Assembly: GCA_964011275.1 (NCBI GenBank)
Contig: CAXGOB010000009.1
Coordinates: 26,870-90,869 of the forward strand
DNA length: 64,000 nt
DNA from: UBA7328 sp002471345
GTDB lineage: Bacteria; Bacteroidota; Bacteroidia; Chitinophagales; Saprospiraceae
Direction: 5' to 3'
The notes under the pieces are model-generated. The model saw only the letters and a list, made by a program, of their open reading frames with translations. It ran no database searches and was not told where the DNA came from. The position numbers and the translations under genes are program-made. Shown here piece by piece: positions 44,808-55,179 of the stretch (the stretch's first letter is position 1; every line of letters starts with the position of its first letter).

Positions 44808-44863
44808 CTTGAATCTTGAATCTTGAATCTTGAATCTTGAATCTTGAATCCTGAATCCTGACT
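44808..44863. repeat. 7-bp tandem repeat (CTTGAAT, eight units)
   Basis: Six exact copies of CTTGAAT from 44808 to 44849, then CCTGAAT and CCTGACT. It lies just past the stop of the thiolase gene (minus strand). Simple repeat, likely variable by slippage. Confidence 0.95.
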
Positions 44864-44877
44864 TCTGTCCCCTCTGA

Positions 44878-46056
44878 TTATACCCTCTTCACCACAATAG
44901 CACTAGCACCACCACCACCATTACATAGAGTAGCACATCCAATCTCATTATCTCTCTGATGCATTGCATGAATCAATGTTGTTGTAATACGAGCTCCGCT
45001 ACATCCAAGGGGATGGCCCAATGCTACAGCACCACCATGCACATTCATTTTGTCCTGATCCACATTGAGTTCTGAACTAAAAGCCATTGCAACGGATGAA
45101 AAAGCTTCATTTACTTCGAATAAGTCTACATCTGAAAGCTCCATTTTAGCTTGCTTTAAAGCTTTTGGTGCTGCTTTAGTTGGCGCAGTGGTAAACCATG
45201 TAGGTTCATGAGCTGCATCAGCATGAGAGATAATTTCTGCTATTGGAGTTAGTCCATATTTTTTTACTGCGTCTTCACTGGCCAATATCAATGCTGATGC
45301 CCCATCATTAAGCGTTGAGGCATTCGCAGCAGTAACAGTCCCAGTTTTAGAGAAGGCTGGTCTTAGTAAAGGGATTTTGTCAAACTTTACATTTTTATAT
45401 TCTTCGTCATCTGTCATCACGATGGGATCACGTTTTCTTTGAGGAATTTCTATAGCTACTATTTCCTTTTTGAAAGAGCCATTTTCAGTAGCCTTAGCTG
45501 CTCTTTGATATGATCTAATCGCATATGCATCTTGGTCCTCCCTACTGAATCCATATTTCTCAGATGTAGCATCCCCACTATTACCCATAGCTTGATGATC
45601 ATATGCATCTATGAGTCCATCTTTTTGAAGTCCATCTACCATCTCAGCTCCACCAAATTTACTTCCCCATCTCATTTTAGGGACATAGTAAGGTATATTG
45701 CTCATGCTTTCCATCCCTCCGGCAAGTATTACTTCGGCTTGTCCTAACGCAATTGACTGAGAACCAAACATAATGGCCTTCATACCAGAAGAACAAACTT
45801 TGTTTACAGTTGTACAGGGCACACTATTTGGGATTCCTGCTCCGAGTGCTGCTTGTCTAGCAGGGGCCTGTCCCAAATTAGCAGAACAAACATTACCGAA
45901 AAATACTTCATCGATTACATTAGCCTCTATTTCAGCTGCTTTAATGGCTCCTGATATGGCCTTGGAACCTAAAGCCGTTGCGGAAAAAGAAGCTAATTGT
46001 CCACCAAAACTTCCCATTGGTGTCCTTTTTGCACTGACTATATATACTTTGCTCAT
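44878..46056 (-). CDS. Acetyl-CoA acetyltransferase (thiolase)
   Basis: A 392-residue thiolase II. The acyl-accepting Cys is in TTVNKVCSSGMKAIMFG, the His in VNEAFSSVAMAFSS/GGAVALGHPLGCSGAR, and the second catalytic Cys in ATLCNGGGGASA. It condenses two acetyl-CoA or cleaves acetoacetyl-CoA. The N-terminus MSKVYIVSAKRTPMGSFGG and full length support a functional biosynthetic-type enzyme. No PHB, ketone-body or mevalonate genes are adjacent, so the pathway is open. The gene is monocistronic on the minus strand and divergent from the TPR gene. Confidence 0.93.
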   Translation of the reverse strand: MSKVYIVSAKRTPMGSFGGQLASFSATALGSKAISGAIKAAEIEANVIDEVFFGNVCSANLGQAPARQAALGAGIPNSVPCTTVNKVCSSGMKAIMFGSQSIALGQAEVILAGGMESMSNIPYYVPKMRWGSKFGGAEMVDGLQKDGLIDAYDHQAMGNSGDATSEKYGFSREDQDAYAIRSYQRAAKATENGSFKKEIVAIEIPQRKRDPIVMTDDEEYKNVKFDKIPLLRPAFSKTGTVTAANASTLNDGASALILASEDAVKKYGLTPIAEIISHADAAHEPTWFTTAPTKAAPKALKQAKMELSDVDLFEVNEAFSSVAMAFSSELNVDQDKMNVHGGAVALGHPLGCSGARITTTLIHAMHQRDNEIGCATLCNGGGGASAIVVKRV

Positions 46057-46160
46057 TCTTGCACTTTTATGATAATTTTAATCGAAAATTGCTTCTTCTT
46101 AAGGAACCAATTAGGAACAAAAGTCGTCATAATTGAAGTGATATAACAAAATAAAATGCC

Positions 46161-47189
46161 ATGACTAGATTCACTTTATTCTTTATTAACCTTTTATTGT
46201 TTGCAACATTTTCACTTCAAGCTCAAAACCTGGAAGAAGATAACAATATCATTTTTATGAAAGCCAATGTGCTTTTTGACACAGATAGATATGACGAAGC
46301 AGTAAGACTTTATAACAGAATTATCAAAGACGACCCTTCGTTTTCAAGAGCAATATTCATGAGAGGGAAGGCAAAATTTGCTTTAGGTGCATTTAAAGGC
46401 ACAAAATCTGACATACTTGATTATATAGATCAGAGAGGTGTCAATGCAGATGTGATAGAGCTAATGGCAAATACTGAACTGAAACTGAAGAATGAGAGAA
46501 GTTCACTTTCTTATATCCAACTTTTGACAAAACTTAACCCATATGAAGGGAAGTACTTTGCGAAAGCTGGAGATCTACTATTTAAAGAAGGAGATAAGAA
46601 TAGGGCATGTGAATTTTGGATACAATCGGCAAAACTAGGTGATTCGGAAGGCGCTAAAAATGCAAGCCTCAAATGTGCTTATGATCATTCCATTCATCTA
46701 CCATCCAAGCCAACAACTCAATCACAGAATCAAATTCCTTCCCAATCTCCAGCTAAAACGAATGAGACTTTTGAAGTAGAGCATCCAGATGTTTTAGAAA
46801 GAGATACAGTTTCGATTGATGCTGAACCTGAAATCATAGATGTATCAGTAAAAACGACTTCTCCTCATATAGATATGAATGCCTCACAAGACATAATCAT
46901 AGATGAGGAATTGACATTGACAATTAATAGTGGTCTTGGAGATAGACAGGTGGATCAGTTACCAAATATTTTAATGCTTTCAGATCAATCTGGAAAAGTC
47001 GTATTAGACTTATGTGTAGATGATAGCGGAAAAGTAGCCTCAGCAGAACTCAATAGTAAACTATCGACCATTTTCAGAAGTAGTTTAAGTTCTCTGGCAA
47101 TCAGAAAAGCCAAACAATTGATATTCATGCCTTCATTAATAGAGAGACAATGCGGACTTTTGATTTTTAGTATTGATACAAAAGCTTAA
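46161..47189 (+). CDS. Secreted TPR protein with TonB-C-like domain
   Basis: A 342-residue protein with a signal peptide (FINLLLFATFSLQAQ). TPR-like helical repeats occupy about residues 25-170 (FDTDRYDEAVRLYNRIIKDD and following). A low-complexity Ser/Pro/Gln linker spans about 175-245. The C-terminal 70 residues (GKVVLDLCVDDSGKVASAEL, then LAIRKAKQLIFMPS) resemble the TonB C-terminal fold used to contact outer-membrane or wall partners. No ExbBD is near. It may be a periplasmic scaffold; the specific role is unknown. Confidence 0.72.
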   Translation: MTRFTLFFINLLLFATFSLQAQNLEEDNNIIFMKANVLFDTDRYDEAVRLYNRIIKDDPSFSRAIFMRGKAKFALGAFKGTKSDILDYIDQRGVNADVIELMANTELKLKNERSSLSYIQLLTKLNPYEGKYFAKAGDLLFKEGDKNRACEFWIQSAKLGDSEGAKNASLKCAYDHSIHLPSKPTTQSQNQIPSQSPAKTNETFEVEHPDVLERDTVSIDAEPEIIDVSVKTTSPHIDMNASQDIIIDEELTLTINSGLGDRQVDQLPNILMLSDQSGKVVLDLCVDDSGKVASAELNSKLSTIFRSSLSSLAIRKAKQLIFMPSLIERQCGLLIFSIDTKA

Positions 47190-47266
47190 ACTGCTTGTAT
47201 TCTATTATCATAATTTGTTAGAATATTAGTTACTTTAAAACTTAATACATATTGAGTTTTGAATTT

Positions 47267-48946
47267 ATGAAAGGGTTTTATCATTGTCTCCATCTTTTTC
47301 TATTTGTTGTCGTTTGTATGGTCAATTTATCTTGCAACAGGCAAATGGTCAATTCTACTTCTACATCTTCATCCCCAAAGGAAGTCACATATGTAAAAGC
47401 ACCGTTTATTGGTCTTGATACCATCTGTACTAATGATTGGTGGGAGAGGGGAGCCAATAAAATTTTAGATGTGAATGTCGATAGAAAGGATGTGATTGCT
47501 TTTGGCATGTACACAGTATCCAATAATACCCTAAAATTATCTGCACAGCTTTTTCCATTATATCCAAAAGAAACTAGAAATGTCAGATTAGAAATTAGAA
47601 AAGAAAATGAATGGAAATTAGCTCAGACTCAACAGGTTAATGAAATAGGATGGTCAGCACTATTTGAAGTTAGCAATTGGGAAATTACCAAAGATATCGA
47701 ATATCGATTGAGACACGGAAATGAAGCAATATTCGAAGGATTGATCAGGAAAGACCCAATGGATAAAAATGTAATCAAGTTAGCTGCATTCTCATGTAAC
47801 AGCAATCAAGATAGAGGAGATAGAGAAAATTATGTAAGAAATGTGAATCATCAAAATCCAGATTTGCTATTCTTTGCAGGTGACCAGTCCTATGATCACA
47901 AAGAACATACAGCTGCATGGTTGAAATTTGGAATGCAGTTCAGAGAATTGTTTCGATCTCGACCTTGTATTACTATTCCTGATGATCATGATATTGGTCA
48001 AGGAAACTTATGGGGCGAAAATGGAAGAAAAGCACAAAGAAGGCAAGGTGATGATGGCGGGTATTTTCATCATCACGAATATGTGAAAATGGTGGAAAGG
48101 TGTCAAACAGCCCATCTTCCAGATCCTTATGACCCAACTCCTGTAGGACAAGGAATCAAAGTCTATTATACTAATTTGATATTAGGAGGGATAGATTTTG
48201 CCATAATTGAAGACCGGAAATTTAAATCAGGCCCAAAGGGCAAAATTCCACAACAAGGACCTCGACCTGATCATGTGAGAAATCCAAATTACGATCCATC
48301 TTCAGTGGATTTGAAAGGTCTCAAACTTCTTGGAGACAGACAATTAGAATTTCTTGCAGCATGGTCCAAACAAAAAATTGGAGTGAGCATGAAGGCCGTA
48401 TTATCTCAAACAGGATTTTGTGGTGGCGCGCATATTCATGGTTCAAAAGACAATAGACTTCATGCAGATATGGATAGTAATGGATGGCCTCAATCAGGCC
48501 GAAATAATGCGCTTTCATTAATAAGAAAAGCGAATGCAGTTCACATTGCAGGTGATCAGCATCTTGCTACGGTAATACATCAAGGCATAGAAGAATATGA
48601 AGATGGACCATGGGCATTTGTAGTGCCAGCTATAGTAAATAACTACTACAGCAGATGGTGGTGGCCTAAAGATGAAAAAGCTGGAGAGAATGGAAATTCT
48701 AAGCTTCCTTGGACTGGAAGATATAAGGATGGTTTTAATAATAAAATGACAATGGAGGCGTATGTAAACCCGGAAAGCCCATCAAGTGGTTCAGGCTATG
48801 GATTAATTAAATTTAATAAGACTGCAAATTCAGTCACATTTGAATGTTGGCCAAGGTATGCGGATGTAACCAAAGAAGAAGAAAGTCAATTCATTGGATG
48901 GCCTATTACTGTTGATATTAACTCTAATACCTTATTTAAAAACTAG
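47267..48946 (+). CDS. PhoD-like metallophosphatase lipoprotein
   Basis: About 559 residues from the ATG at 47267; a TTG at 47252 would add five. The lipobox is in VVVCMVNLSCNRQ. The catalytic domain has the PhoD/calcineurin-type metal motifs AFSCNSNQDRGDRENY, LLFFAGDQSYDHKEH, IPDDHDIGQGNLWG and VHIAGDQHLATVIHQG. PhoD-family enzymes are phosphodiesterases or alkaline phosphatases exported to the periplasm or surface. The sequence between the motifs is divergent, so it may be one of the large PhoD-like families of unknown substrate. The gene stands alone between the TPR and alpha/beta-hydrolase genes. Confidence 0.83.
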   Translation: MKGFYHCLHLFLFVVVCMVNLSCNRQMVNSTSTSSSPKEVTYVKAPFIGLDTICTNDWWERGANKILDVNVDRKDVIAFGMYTVSNNTLKLSAQLFPLYPKETRNVRLEIRKENEWKLAQTQQVNEIGWSALFEVSNWEITKDIEYRLRHGNEAIFEGLIRKDPMDKNVIKLAAFSCNSNQDRGDRENYVRNVNHQNPDLLFFAGDQSYDHKEHTAAWLKFGMQFRELFRSRPCITIPDDHDIGQGNLWGENGRKAQRRQGDDGGYFHHHEYVKMVERCQTAHLPDPYDPTPVGQGIKVYYTNLILGGIDFAIIEDRKFKSGPKGKIPQQGPRPDHVRNPNYDPSSVDLKGLKLLGDRQLEFLAAWSKQKIGVSMKAVLSQTGFCGGAHIHGSKDNRLHADMDSNGWPQSGRNNALSLIRKANAVHIAGDQHLATVIHQGIEEYEDGPWAFVVPAIVNNYYSRWWWPKDEKAGENGNSKLPWTGRYKDGFNNKMTMEAYVNPESPSSGSGYGLIKFNKTANSVTFECWPRYADVTKEEESQFIGWPITVDINSNTLFKN

Positions 48947-49068
48947 ATCGGTAACAGTTTTATATGCTTTCGGATGAAAAGAAACTAGTTTATGAGTAAT
49001 ACTCGTGCTCATAGTATCTTTTGCATTGGTATGAGTATCATTGTAGTGCAAATTATTAGACTATCATC

Positions 49069-49932
49069 ATGGACTACAGAATCTGGTACAAGGACGGTGT
49101 GTATTTGAATTTTGAAGGAAAAAAGATATTTGTCAAAGAATATCCGAATCCTGGCAAACCAATTATTCTTTTTAAACATGGATTTCCTACATCTTCTTAT
49201 GACTGGTACAAGATGTGGCCTGAACTTCACAAATACTTTCATCTCATAGCTTTTGACTATTTAGGATTTGGGTATTCTGATAAGCCATATCCTTATGATT
49301 ACACTTTAGAAGAACAAGCAGATATCACAGAATATGTGCTGAGTAAAAATAATATCACAGAATGCTTTGTAGTGGCTCATGACTATGCTGTAAGTGTGAC
49401 TCAAGAATTACTTGCAAGGCGTATTGATAATCCTGAACTGCCTAAATTCAATAAAGTTATTCTTCTGAATGGAGGTCTCTTTCCTGAGACTCACAAAGCT
49501 CGAAGGATTCAGAAGCTACTCTTAGGCCCCTTGGGGCGGTGGGTTAATATGGCAATGTCAAAAGATTCATTACATAAAAATCTCAGTCAAGTATTCGGAC
49601 CTAGTACTCAGCCAAAAGAAAATGAAATTGATGCATTTTGGGACATCATCAACTATAAAAATGGTAAGCGATGTTTTCATCGTACTATTCACTATATGAA
49701 TGATCGTATCGAGAATAGAGAAAGGTGGGTAAATGCGCTTATAAATACTGAGATTCCAATAAGATTAGTCAATGGACCTATGGACCCGGTTTCAGGAGCT
49801 CATATGGTGGAGCGATACAAAGAGCTCGTACCAAACCCAGATTGCGTTTTATTAGATAATATAGGCCATTATCCGAATGTAGAGGCGCCATATTACGTGA
49901 ATTTAGAGGTCTTGAAGTTTTTTCAGGAGTAA
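49069..49932 (+). CDS. Alpha/beta hydrolase, haloalkane dehalogenase/epoxide hydrolase type
   Basis: A cytoplasmic 287-residue hydrolase. Oxyanion region FKHGFPTSSYDW, DYLGFGYSDKP, nucleophile elbow VVAHDYAVSV with Asp rather than Ser, acid Asp in NGPMDPVSG and His in NIGHYPNVEAP. An Asp nucleophile points to haloalkane dehalogenase or epoxide hydrolase chemistry through an ester intermediate. The dehalogenase halide-binding Trp next to the nucleophile (HDWG) is replaced by Tyr, so epoxide hydrolase or another activity is more likely. No linked pathway genes. Confidence 0.82.
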   Translation: MDYRIWYKDGVYLNFEGKKIFVKEYPNPGKPIILFKHGFPTSSYDWYKMWPELHKYFHLIAFDYLGFGYSDKPYPYDYTLEEQADITEYVLSKNNITECFVVAHDYAVSVTQELLARRIDNPELPKFNKVILLNGGLFPETHKARRIQKLLLGPLGRWVNMAMSKDSLHKNLSQVFGPSTQPKENEIDAFWDIINYKNGKRCFHRTIHYMNDRIENRERWVNALINTEIPIRLVNGPMDPVSGAHMVERYKELVPNPDCVLLDNIGHYPNVEAPYYVNLEVLKFFQE

Positions 49933-49968
49933 TATTTTGTCATGATTTATTCTAAAATTTATTAAGTA

Positions 49969-50925
49969 ATGAAACGAACGATTTATATTCTTTTTGCTCT
50001 TTTTATTCTGTCTGGTCATGACATGTTCTTAAAGCTCGATTCTTATTTTTTAGAGCCTAATAAACCTGCCAGTATACATTTGTATAATGGCACTTTTGAT
50101 CGAAGTGATAATGCAATTACAAGGGATCGTATGCTTGATGTTACCATCAAAGGCAATAGTCAAAGTATTACCCCAGGAGATAGCATGTGGACGGATGTAG
50201 GCCCTACTTCTGTTCTTAATTTTCTTGCTGAAAATTCGGGTACATATGTAGCAGGAGTATCCACGGCAGCTAGGTCCATAGAAATGAGCGCCGAGGACTT
50301 TAATGGATATTTAGAGCATGATGGTGTATTGGATGTACTAGAACAAAGAAAGAAGGAAGGAACAACAGGTGCTGCTGCAGTAGAGAAGTATAGTAAGCAT
50401 GTAAAAGTAATCTTCCAGGTAGGAGAGGAAAAAACAAGTGATTGGGATACAAATTTAAACTACCCTATAGAATTTATCCCTCAGTCTAATCCTTATGAAT
50501 TAAAAATAGGTGATAAGATTAGTGCTGTTCTTCTAAGAGATGGGAAACCATTAGTAAACCAGCTCGTACAATGGGGAACAGAATCTCATGAACATGAAGA
50601 CGGTCATACTCATGAAGAAAGTGGTGAAGATCATAAACATAATGAAGTCCAACTACGAACGAATAGTAAAGGAATAGTAGAAACACAAATTTCTGCATCA
50701 GGTAAGTGGTATTTTAGAACAATCCATATGATTGATTCAAAAGAAGAAGGATTTACTCATGAATCGAATTGGGCTACAATTACTTTTGAGGTTTTAGAAG
50801 GTGAAAATTCTGCGGGTCATACACATGATCATGTGCATAATACTGCACTACCATGGTATGTCTGGGGAGTTGGGTTATTAATGATCATGATGATATTCTA
50901 TTTATTATGGTCAAGGCGAGTATAA
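49969..50925 (+). CDS. DUF4198 protein with His-rich loop and C-terminal anchor
   Basis: A 318-residue exported protein. The N-terminal signal segment merges with GHDMFLKLDSYFLEPN, the hallmark of DUF4198 proteins, which are linked to periplasmic metal handling. Two Ig-like beta domains follow. Between residues about 200 and 225 is a His/Glu cluster (SHEHEDGHTHEESGEDHKHN), a second HTHDHVH lies near 287, and a single membrane helix (WYVWGVGLLMIMMIFYLLW) with SRRV anchors the end. A periplasmic Ni, Co, Cu or Zn sponge is inferred. It follows the hydrolase by 36 bp. Confidence 0.8.
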   Translation: MKRTIYILFALFILSGHDMFLKLDSYFLEPNKPASIHLYNGTFDRSDNAITRDRMLDVTIKGNSQSITPGDSMWTDVGPTSVLNFLAENSGTYVAGVSTAARSIEMSAEDFNGYLEHDGVLDVLEQRKKEGTTGAAAVEKYSKHVKVIFQVGEEKTSDWDTNLNYPIEFIPQSNPYELKIGDKISAVLLRDGKPLVNQLVQWGTESHEHEDGHTHEESGEDHKHNEVQLRTNSKGIVETQISASGKWYFRTIHMIDSKEEGFTHESNWATITFEVLEGENSAGHTHDHVHNTALPWYVWGVGLLMIMMIFYLLWSRRV

Positions 50926-51123
50926 TCTTAATTAAGTTTTTCATCTTATCAGATGAGTTAAGTCATTCATTCAGAGCATGGAGTGAATTTACACTGAGTC
51001 TGAATGTTTTCACTCAATCATTTTGTAGGAATTTTCGACTAATTCGCCTTTAGCATCGTCCAATATGCAATGTGGCACTTATCAAATGCCTAGTTTTGCT
51101 TTTCTAAAACATTTAATAAATCA

Positions 51124-53208
51124 ATGAACTATAGATTATTTTTCGTCGGAGCAGCAGTTATTGCTATATGTACAATCTCATGCACAAATGAACCTACAAA
51201 ACCTATGGCAGATATAGAGGAAATACCAGGAATCGTATTGGAAAATATGGATGCTGAGGTAAAACCGAGTGAAGATTTTTTCAGATATGTAAATGGAAAA
51301 TGGTATGACAATACTGAGATACCAGACGATAGGACAAGCTGGGGAGGGTTTAATGAATTGAGAAAGAAAACAGATGGCGACGCTTTAAATATTTTGAAGG
51401 CAACAATGTCTGATGATAAGGATATAAAAATAAATGTGTCGTCTGGTTCTGATCAAGAAAAGGCTGTAAATCTATTCCAAACCATAATGGATACAACATC
51501 CCGAAATGAGCAAGGTATTAAACCATTGGAACCATATTTAGCTGAAATATCATCTATTGAAAATATTAGTGATGTAGAGGACTATATGATAAGTATGGCT
51601 GATAAAGGAGGCCTTGGTTTTTTTGGTTTTGGAGTAGGTGCCCATCCGAAGAATAGTAACCTAAATACCGGATATTTAGGTTCAGCTGGATTGGGTTTAC
51701 CAGACAGAGATTACTATTTGAATGATGATGACGATTCTAAGGAAAAACGTGAAAAGTATGAGCAGTTTGTAAGCAATATGTTCCAATATTTTGGAGATGA
51801 TGAGGCTAAAGCAAACGAGGATGCGGCTGATGTGCTTGCTTTTGAAACCAGAATAGCAGAGTCTAAAATGGACAAAGTAGAGCGGAGAGATGCTCGAAAA
51901 AGATTTAATCCAAGATCCTTAGCAGATCTAGAGGAAATGGTGCCAGCAATGGATTGGGAAAAGTACTTTAATGGTATAGGTGTGCCAGAAGTAGATACTG
52001 TCATTATATCTGAATTGAAATACATGGAGGTCATCCAAAATGTGCTAGAAGAAAGCGATGTGGATACTTGGAAAAAGTATTTGAGGTGGGAGGCTATTAA
52101 TGGAGCAATAGGAATGCTCAATCAAGAACTCGAAAAAGCTAATTGGGAGTTCTATGCTAAGGATTTAAGAGGAGCTAAAAAGCAAAGACCTGCTGATGAA
52201 AGAGCATTAGGTACTTTGAATGGAACAATAGGAGAGGCATTAGGAAAACTTTATGTCGATAGAAAATTTCCACCTGAAGCAAAGGAAAGAGCAGAAACAA
52301 TGATCGCAGATGTCATTTTAGCATTTGAACAGCGTATTAATAAATTGGACTGGATGAGTCCTGAGACTAAGACAAAAGCGGTAGAAAAGTTGAGGTCTCT
52401 CAAAGTCAAAATTGCCTATCCTGATGAGTGGAAGGATTATACTACTTTGGATGTAAAAGGTGTAGAAGAAGGAGGAACATATCTCCAAAATATGATGAAT
52501 GCTACAGCTTGGAATTACAACGAGAGTTTAGAAAAATTAGGTAAAGAAGTGGATAAGTCAGAGTGGTTTATGGCTCCTCAAATAGTAAATGCTTATTTCA
52601 ATCCAAGATATAATGAAATTGTTTTCCCAGCTGCAATATTACAACCTCCTTTTTTCAATTCTACAGCTGATGATGCAGTAAATTATGGTGGAATTGGTGC
52701 TGTGATTGGACATGAGATTTCACATTGCTTTGATGATAGTGGATCCAGATATGATAAAGATGGGAATTTGAACAACTGGTGGACTGATGAGGATTTGAAG
52801 GAATTCGAAGGATTGGGTAAAGATTTAGCAGATCAATATAGTGCAATAGAAGTACTTCCTGAAACGAATATAAATGGCGCATTCACATTAGGAGAGAATA
52901 TAGGTGATTTAGGAGGTGTATTGGCAGCTTATGATGCCCTTCAGATCAGCTATAATAGAAGTGGGAGACCGGAAAATATAGACGGATTCACCCCAGAGCA
53001 GAGATTTTTTATGTCATGGGGTACCATATGGAGAACAAAAGCAAGAGAAGATGCTATCAAAACTCAGGTGAAGACAGACCCCCATTCACCTGGAGCTACA
53101 CGAGCTGTACAACCACTTTTAAATATTGATGAGTTTTATACAGCATTTGGCATAAAAGAAGGTGATAAAATGTATATTGCTCCAGAAGACAGAGTGAGAA
53201 TTTGGTAA
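51124..53208 (+). CDS. M13 family zinc metallopeptidase (neprilysin/PepO-like) lipoprotein
   Basis: A 694-residue M13 peptidase. Lipobox IAICTISCTNEP; the N-terminal M13_N helical domain starts MDAEVKPSEDFFRYVNGKWY; the catalytic half contains FNPRYNEIVFPAAILQPPFF, the zinc site IGHEISHCFDDSGS (HExxH near 530), the third ligand region GENIGDLGG and the end TDPHSPGATRAVQ. M13 enzymes cleave small peptides, and the length is normal. It probably acts in the periplasm or on the surface in peptide use. It is followed by a strong hairpin terminator. Confidence 0.93.
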   Translation: MNYRLFFVGAAVIAICTISCTNEPTKPMADIEEIPGIVLENMDAEVKPSEDFFRYVNGKWYDNTEIPDDRTSWGGFNELRKKTDGDALNILKATMSDDKDIKINVSSGSDQEKAVNLFQTIMDTTSRNEQGIKPLEPYLAEISSIENISDVEDYMISMADKGGLGFFGFGVGAHPKNSNLNTGYLGSAGLGLPDRDYYLNDDDDSKEKREKYEQFVSNMFQYFGDDEAKANEDAADVLAFETRIAESKMDKVERRDARKRFNPRSLADLEEMVPAMDWEKYFNGIGVPEVDTVIISELKYMEVIQNVLEESDVDTWKKYLRWEAINGAIGMLNQELEKANWEFYAKDLRGAKKQRPADERALGTLNGTIGEALGKLYVDRKFPPEAKERAETMIADVILAFEQRINKLDWMSPETKTKAVEKLRSLKVKIAYPDEWKDYTTLDVKGVEEGGTYLQNMMNATAWNYNESLEKLGKEVDKSEWFMAPQIVNAYFNPRYNEIVFPAAILQPPFFNSTADDAVNYGGIGAVIGHEISHCFDDSGSRYDKDGNLNNWWTDEDLKEFEGLGKDLADQYSAIEVLPETNINGAFTLGENIGDLGGVLAAYDALQISYNRSGRPENIDGFTPEQRFFMSWGTIWRTKAREDAIKTQVKTDPHSPGATRAVQPLLNIDEFYTAFGIKEGDKMYIAPEDRVRIW

Positions 53209-53233
53209 GCGAGCCTAAGAAAAAATAATATAT

Positions 53234-53270
53234 GCGCTGTTAATCCATTAAAGGTTGACAGCGCTTTTTT
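53234..53270 (+). terminator. Intrinsic terminator after the M13 peptidase gene
   Basis: GCGCTGT (53234-53240) pairs with ACAGCGC (53258-53264), extended inward by TAATC/GGTTG with wobble pairs, followed by six T and then ATTTT. It lies between convergent genes and the A-rich left flank may let it serve the minus strand too. Confidence 0.85.
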
Positions 53271-53277
53271 ATTTTAT

Positions 53278-55179
53278 CTATACTTTTTCATAATTCTTAA
53301 TCAAAATGTTTATCTCAAGTCCTTGCTTATTTCTTACATCAATTTCTGCATCAAGTTTCTTTGCAAAAGATTTGATAAGTGAATATCCAAAAGATTTTCT
53401 CTCCAATAAGGAAATATCCTCTAAGCCATGTCCATTATCACTGATGGTCAATTGAATTTTTTGATCCAATTCTTTCAATGTTATTCTTAACTCACCATTT
53501 GTTTTATTTGTAAATGCATGTTTTAGAGCATTGCTGATTAGTTCATTCACCATGAGACCTAGTGGTATCATCGTCTCCACATCTAGAGATATATCTTCTA
53601 TGTTCAAATGAAGAACAATCTCATCATCATTGATTTTGTATGAATGGAACAAGTTTTGGATTAAATTTTCTAGGTATATTTTGGTGTTTACTCCTTTTAA
53701 ATTGTCTTGATGATATAAGTCCTTGTGAATCAAAGCCATAGATTGGACCCTGTCTTGACCTTCTTGAAGAGCGGTTTTGGCTTGTACATCTTTAAGATGA
53801 GAAGATTGAAGAGTTAAGAGTGCAGAGATAACTTGAAGGTTGTTCTTTACTCTATGATGAATCTCTCTAAGTAAAGTGTCTTTTTCTTCATGAGCTTTTT
53901 TAATAACTGCCGCTTGAGCAAGTTCTTTTTCTTGCGCTTTAAGAGATATATGCATTACTGCATTTTCTTTATAAGCATGAACAACTTTATGTGCTACTAA
54001 AAATGTCAAAAAGAAAAATTCTACAACCATTGCAATTTCATATGCTAAAGGAGGATAGAGTTTCTCGCTCAAAAATCCATTTCTGAATAGGACAGTTACT
54101 ACTGAAAAGTAAAGCATTAAAAAGAAGGCAAAAGCAAACATAAAATTTGACCATGTTGGCTTTTTTAAGACAAAGTAGAAGATTAATATGTAAGAGATTA
54201 ATGACATAAGGGATAGCCAGATCATTGGCAACCTTTCTATTATTTCAGGATGATTTCCTGGACTTCCCAAATAAACATTTCTAAACATTATTATGAGAAA
54301 TAGAAGGGTAGGTACAGTATATATCCAAAATGCATATTCAAATTTTGGTGATAAACCATAGCCTTCATAATACGTAAGTATAAACTTAAAAAATAAAATA
54401 GAAGAAATAAGAACTGCTGCAAATTGAGCAATGTGTCCAAAGGCGAATTCGGGAAAGAACAAATAATTGAAATAACCCAAAGCAATATGAAGAGAGAAAG
54501 TATTAACCGCTACGTATAGAAAGTAGTATAGATTTATACTCAATCGAGTAATAAGGAATAGGACAAAAGCAATAATAGTCGCTATTAATAATAATCCATG
54601 AATTGCACCTTCAGTAAAAGTTCTAATTGACAAATCTCGCTGATACTTGGGTATGGATTTAAGAATTATCTTCTCATAGAAAAGATCATCACTGTCCATC
54701 ATTAGGAAAATGAAGGCCTTACTATTCGATTTTAGGTTTATAGGAAAAGCAGGAGGAAGTGCACCGCTTTTATGGCTTGAAGGTGTAATACTTCTGCCAG
54801 CTTTTGATTCCGCTAATAGAACTCCTTTTGAATCAACTTGAAAATAGTGAATAGAGAGCGCATCTGAACTTAAAGAAAGCCTGTAATCCTCATCCTGATC
54901 AATGGTATGGTTAATATCAAACTTGATCTATACATTTTTCCCTTTTTTTCGTTTTTGTTGAATATACGGTAGAGATAGAGGAGAGAAACCTTCAGGTTGA
55001 ATATTAATTATATCTTCTATATTTTCAGATTGTGTGCTGTCAAAATAGATTGCCCCAAATGGCGTGATATTCTGCACTGAGAAGCCTTTATCTATCTGAA
55101 TTTGGTCTTGCCCCAGTAGGGAAGTAAAAGCGCCCAATAAAGCTGAAATCGAAATACTAATCCATTTGAATCTGCACAT
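53278..55179 (-). pseudogene. 7TMR-DISM sensor histidine kinase split by an in-frame TAG
   Basis: Read continuously on the minus strand the gene gives a signal peptide (FKWISISISALLGAFTSLLG), a 7TMR-DISMED2-type domain, seven membrane helices, a coiled segment, a HisKA_2 domain (LLREIHHRVKNNLQVISALL) and an ATPase domain (MVNELISNALKHAF). A single TAG at 54930-54928 interrupts it after QQKRKKGKNV. The next 75 codons, beginning IKFDINHTIDQDEDYRLSLS, stay in the same frame and lead straight into the part that could start at 54702. The TAG removes the sensor from the kinase. Nonsense mutation or base-call error; a start at 54702 would give a sensorless kinase. I use the ATG at 55179 rather than 55221. 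Confidence 0.82.
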
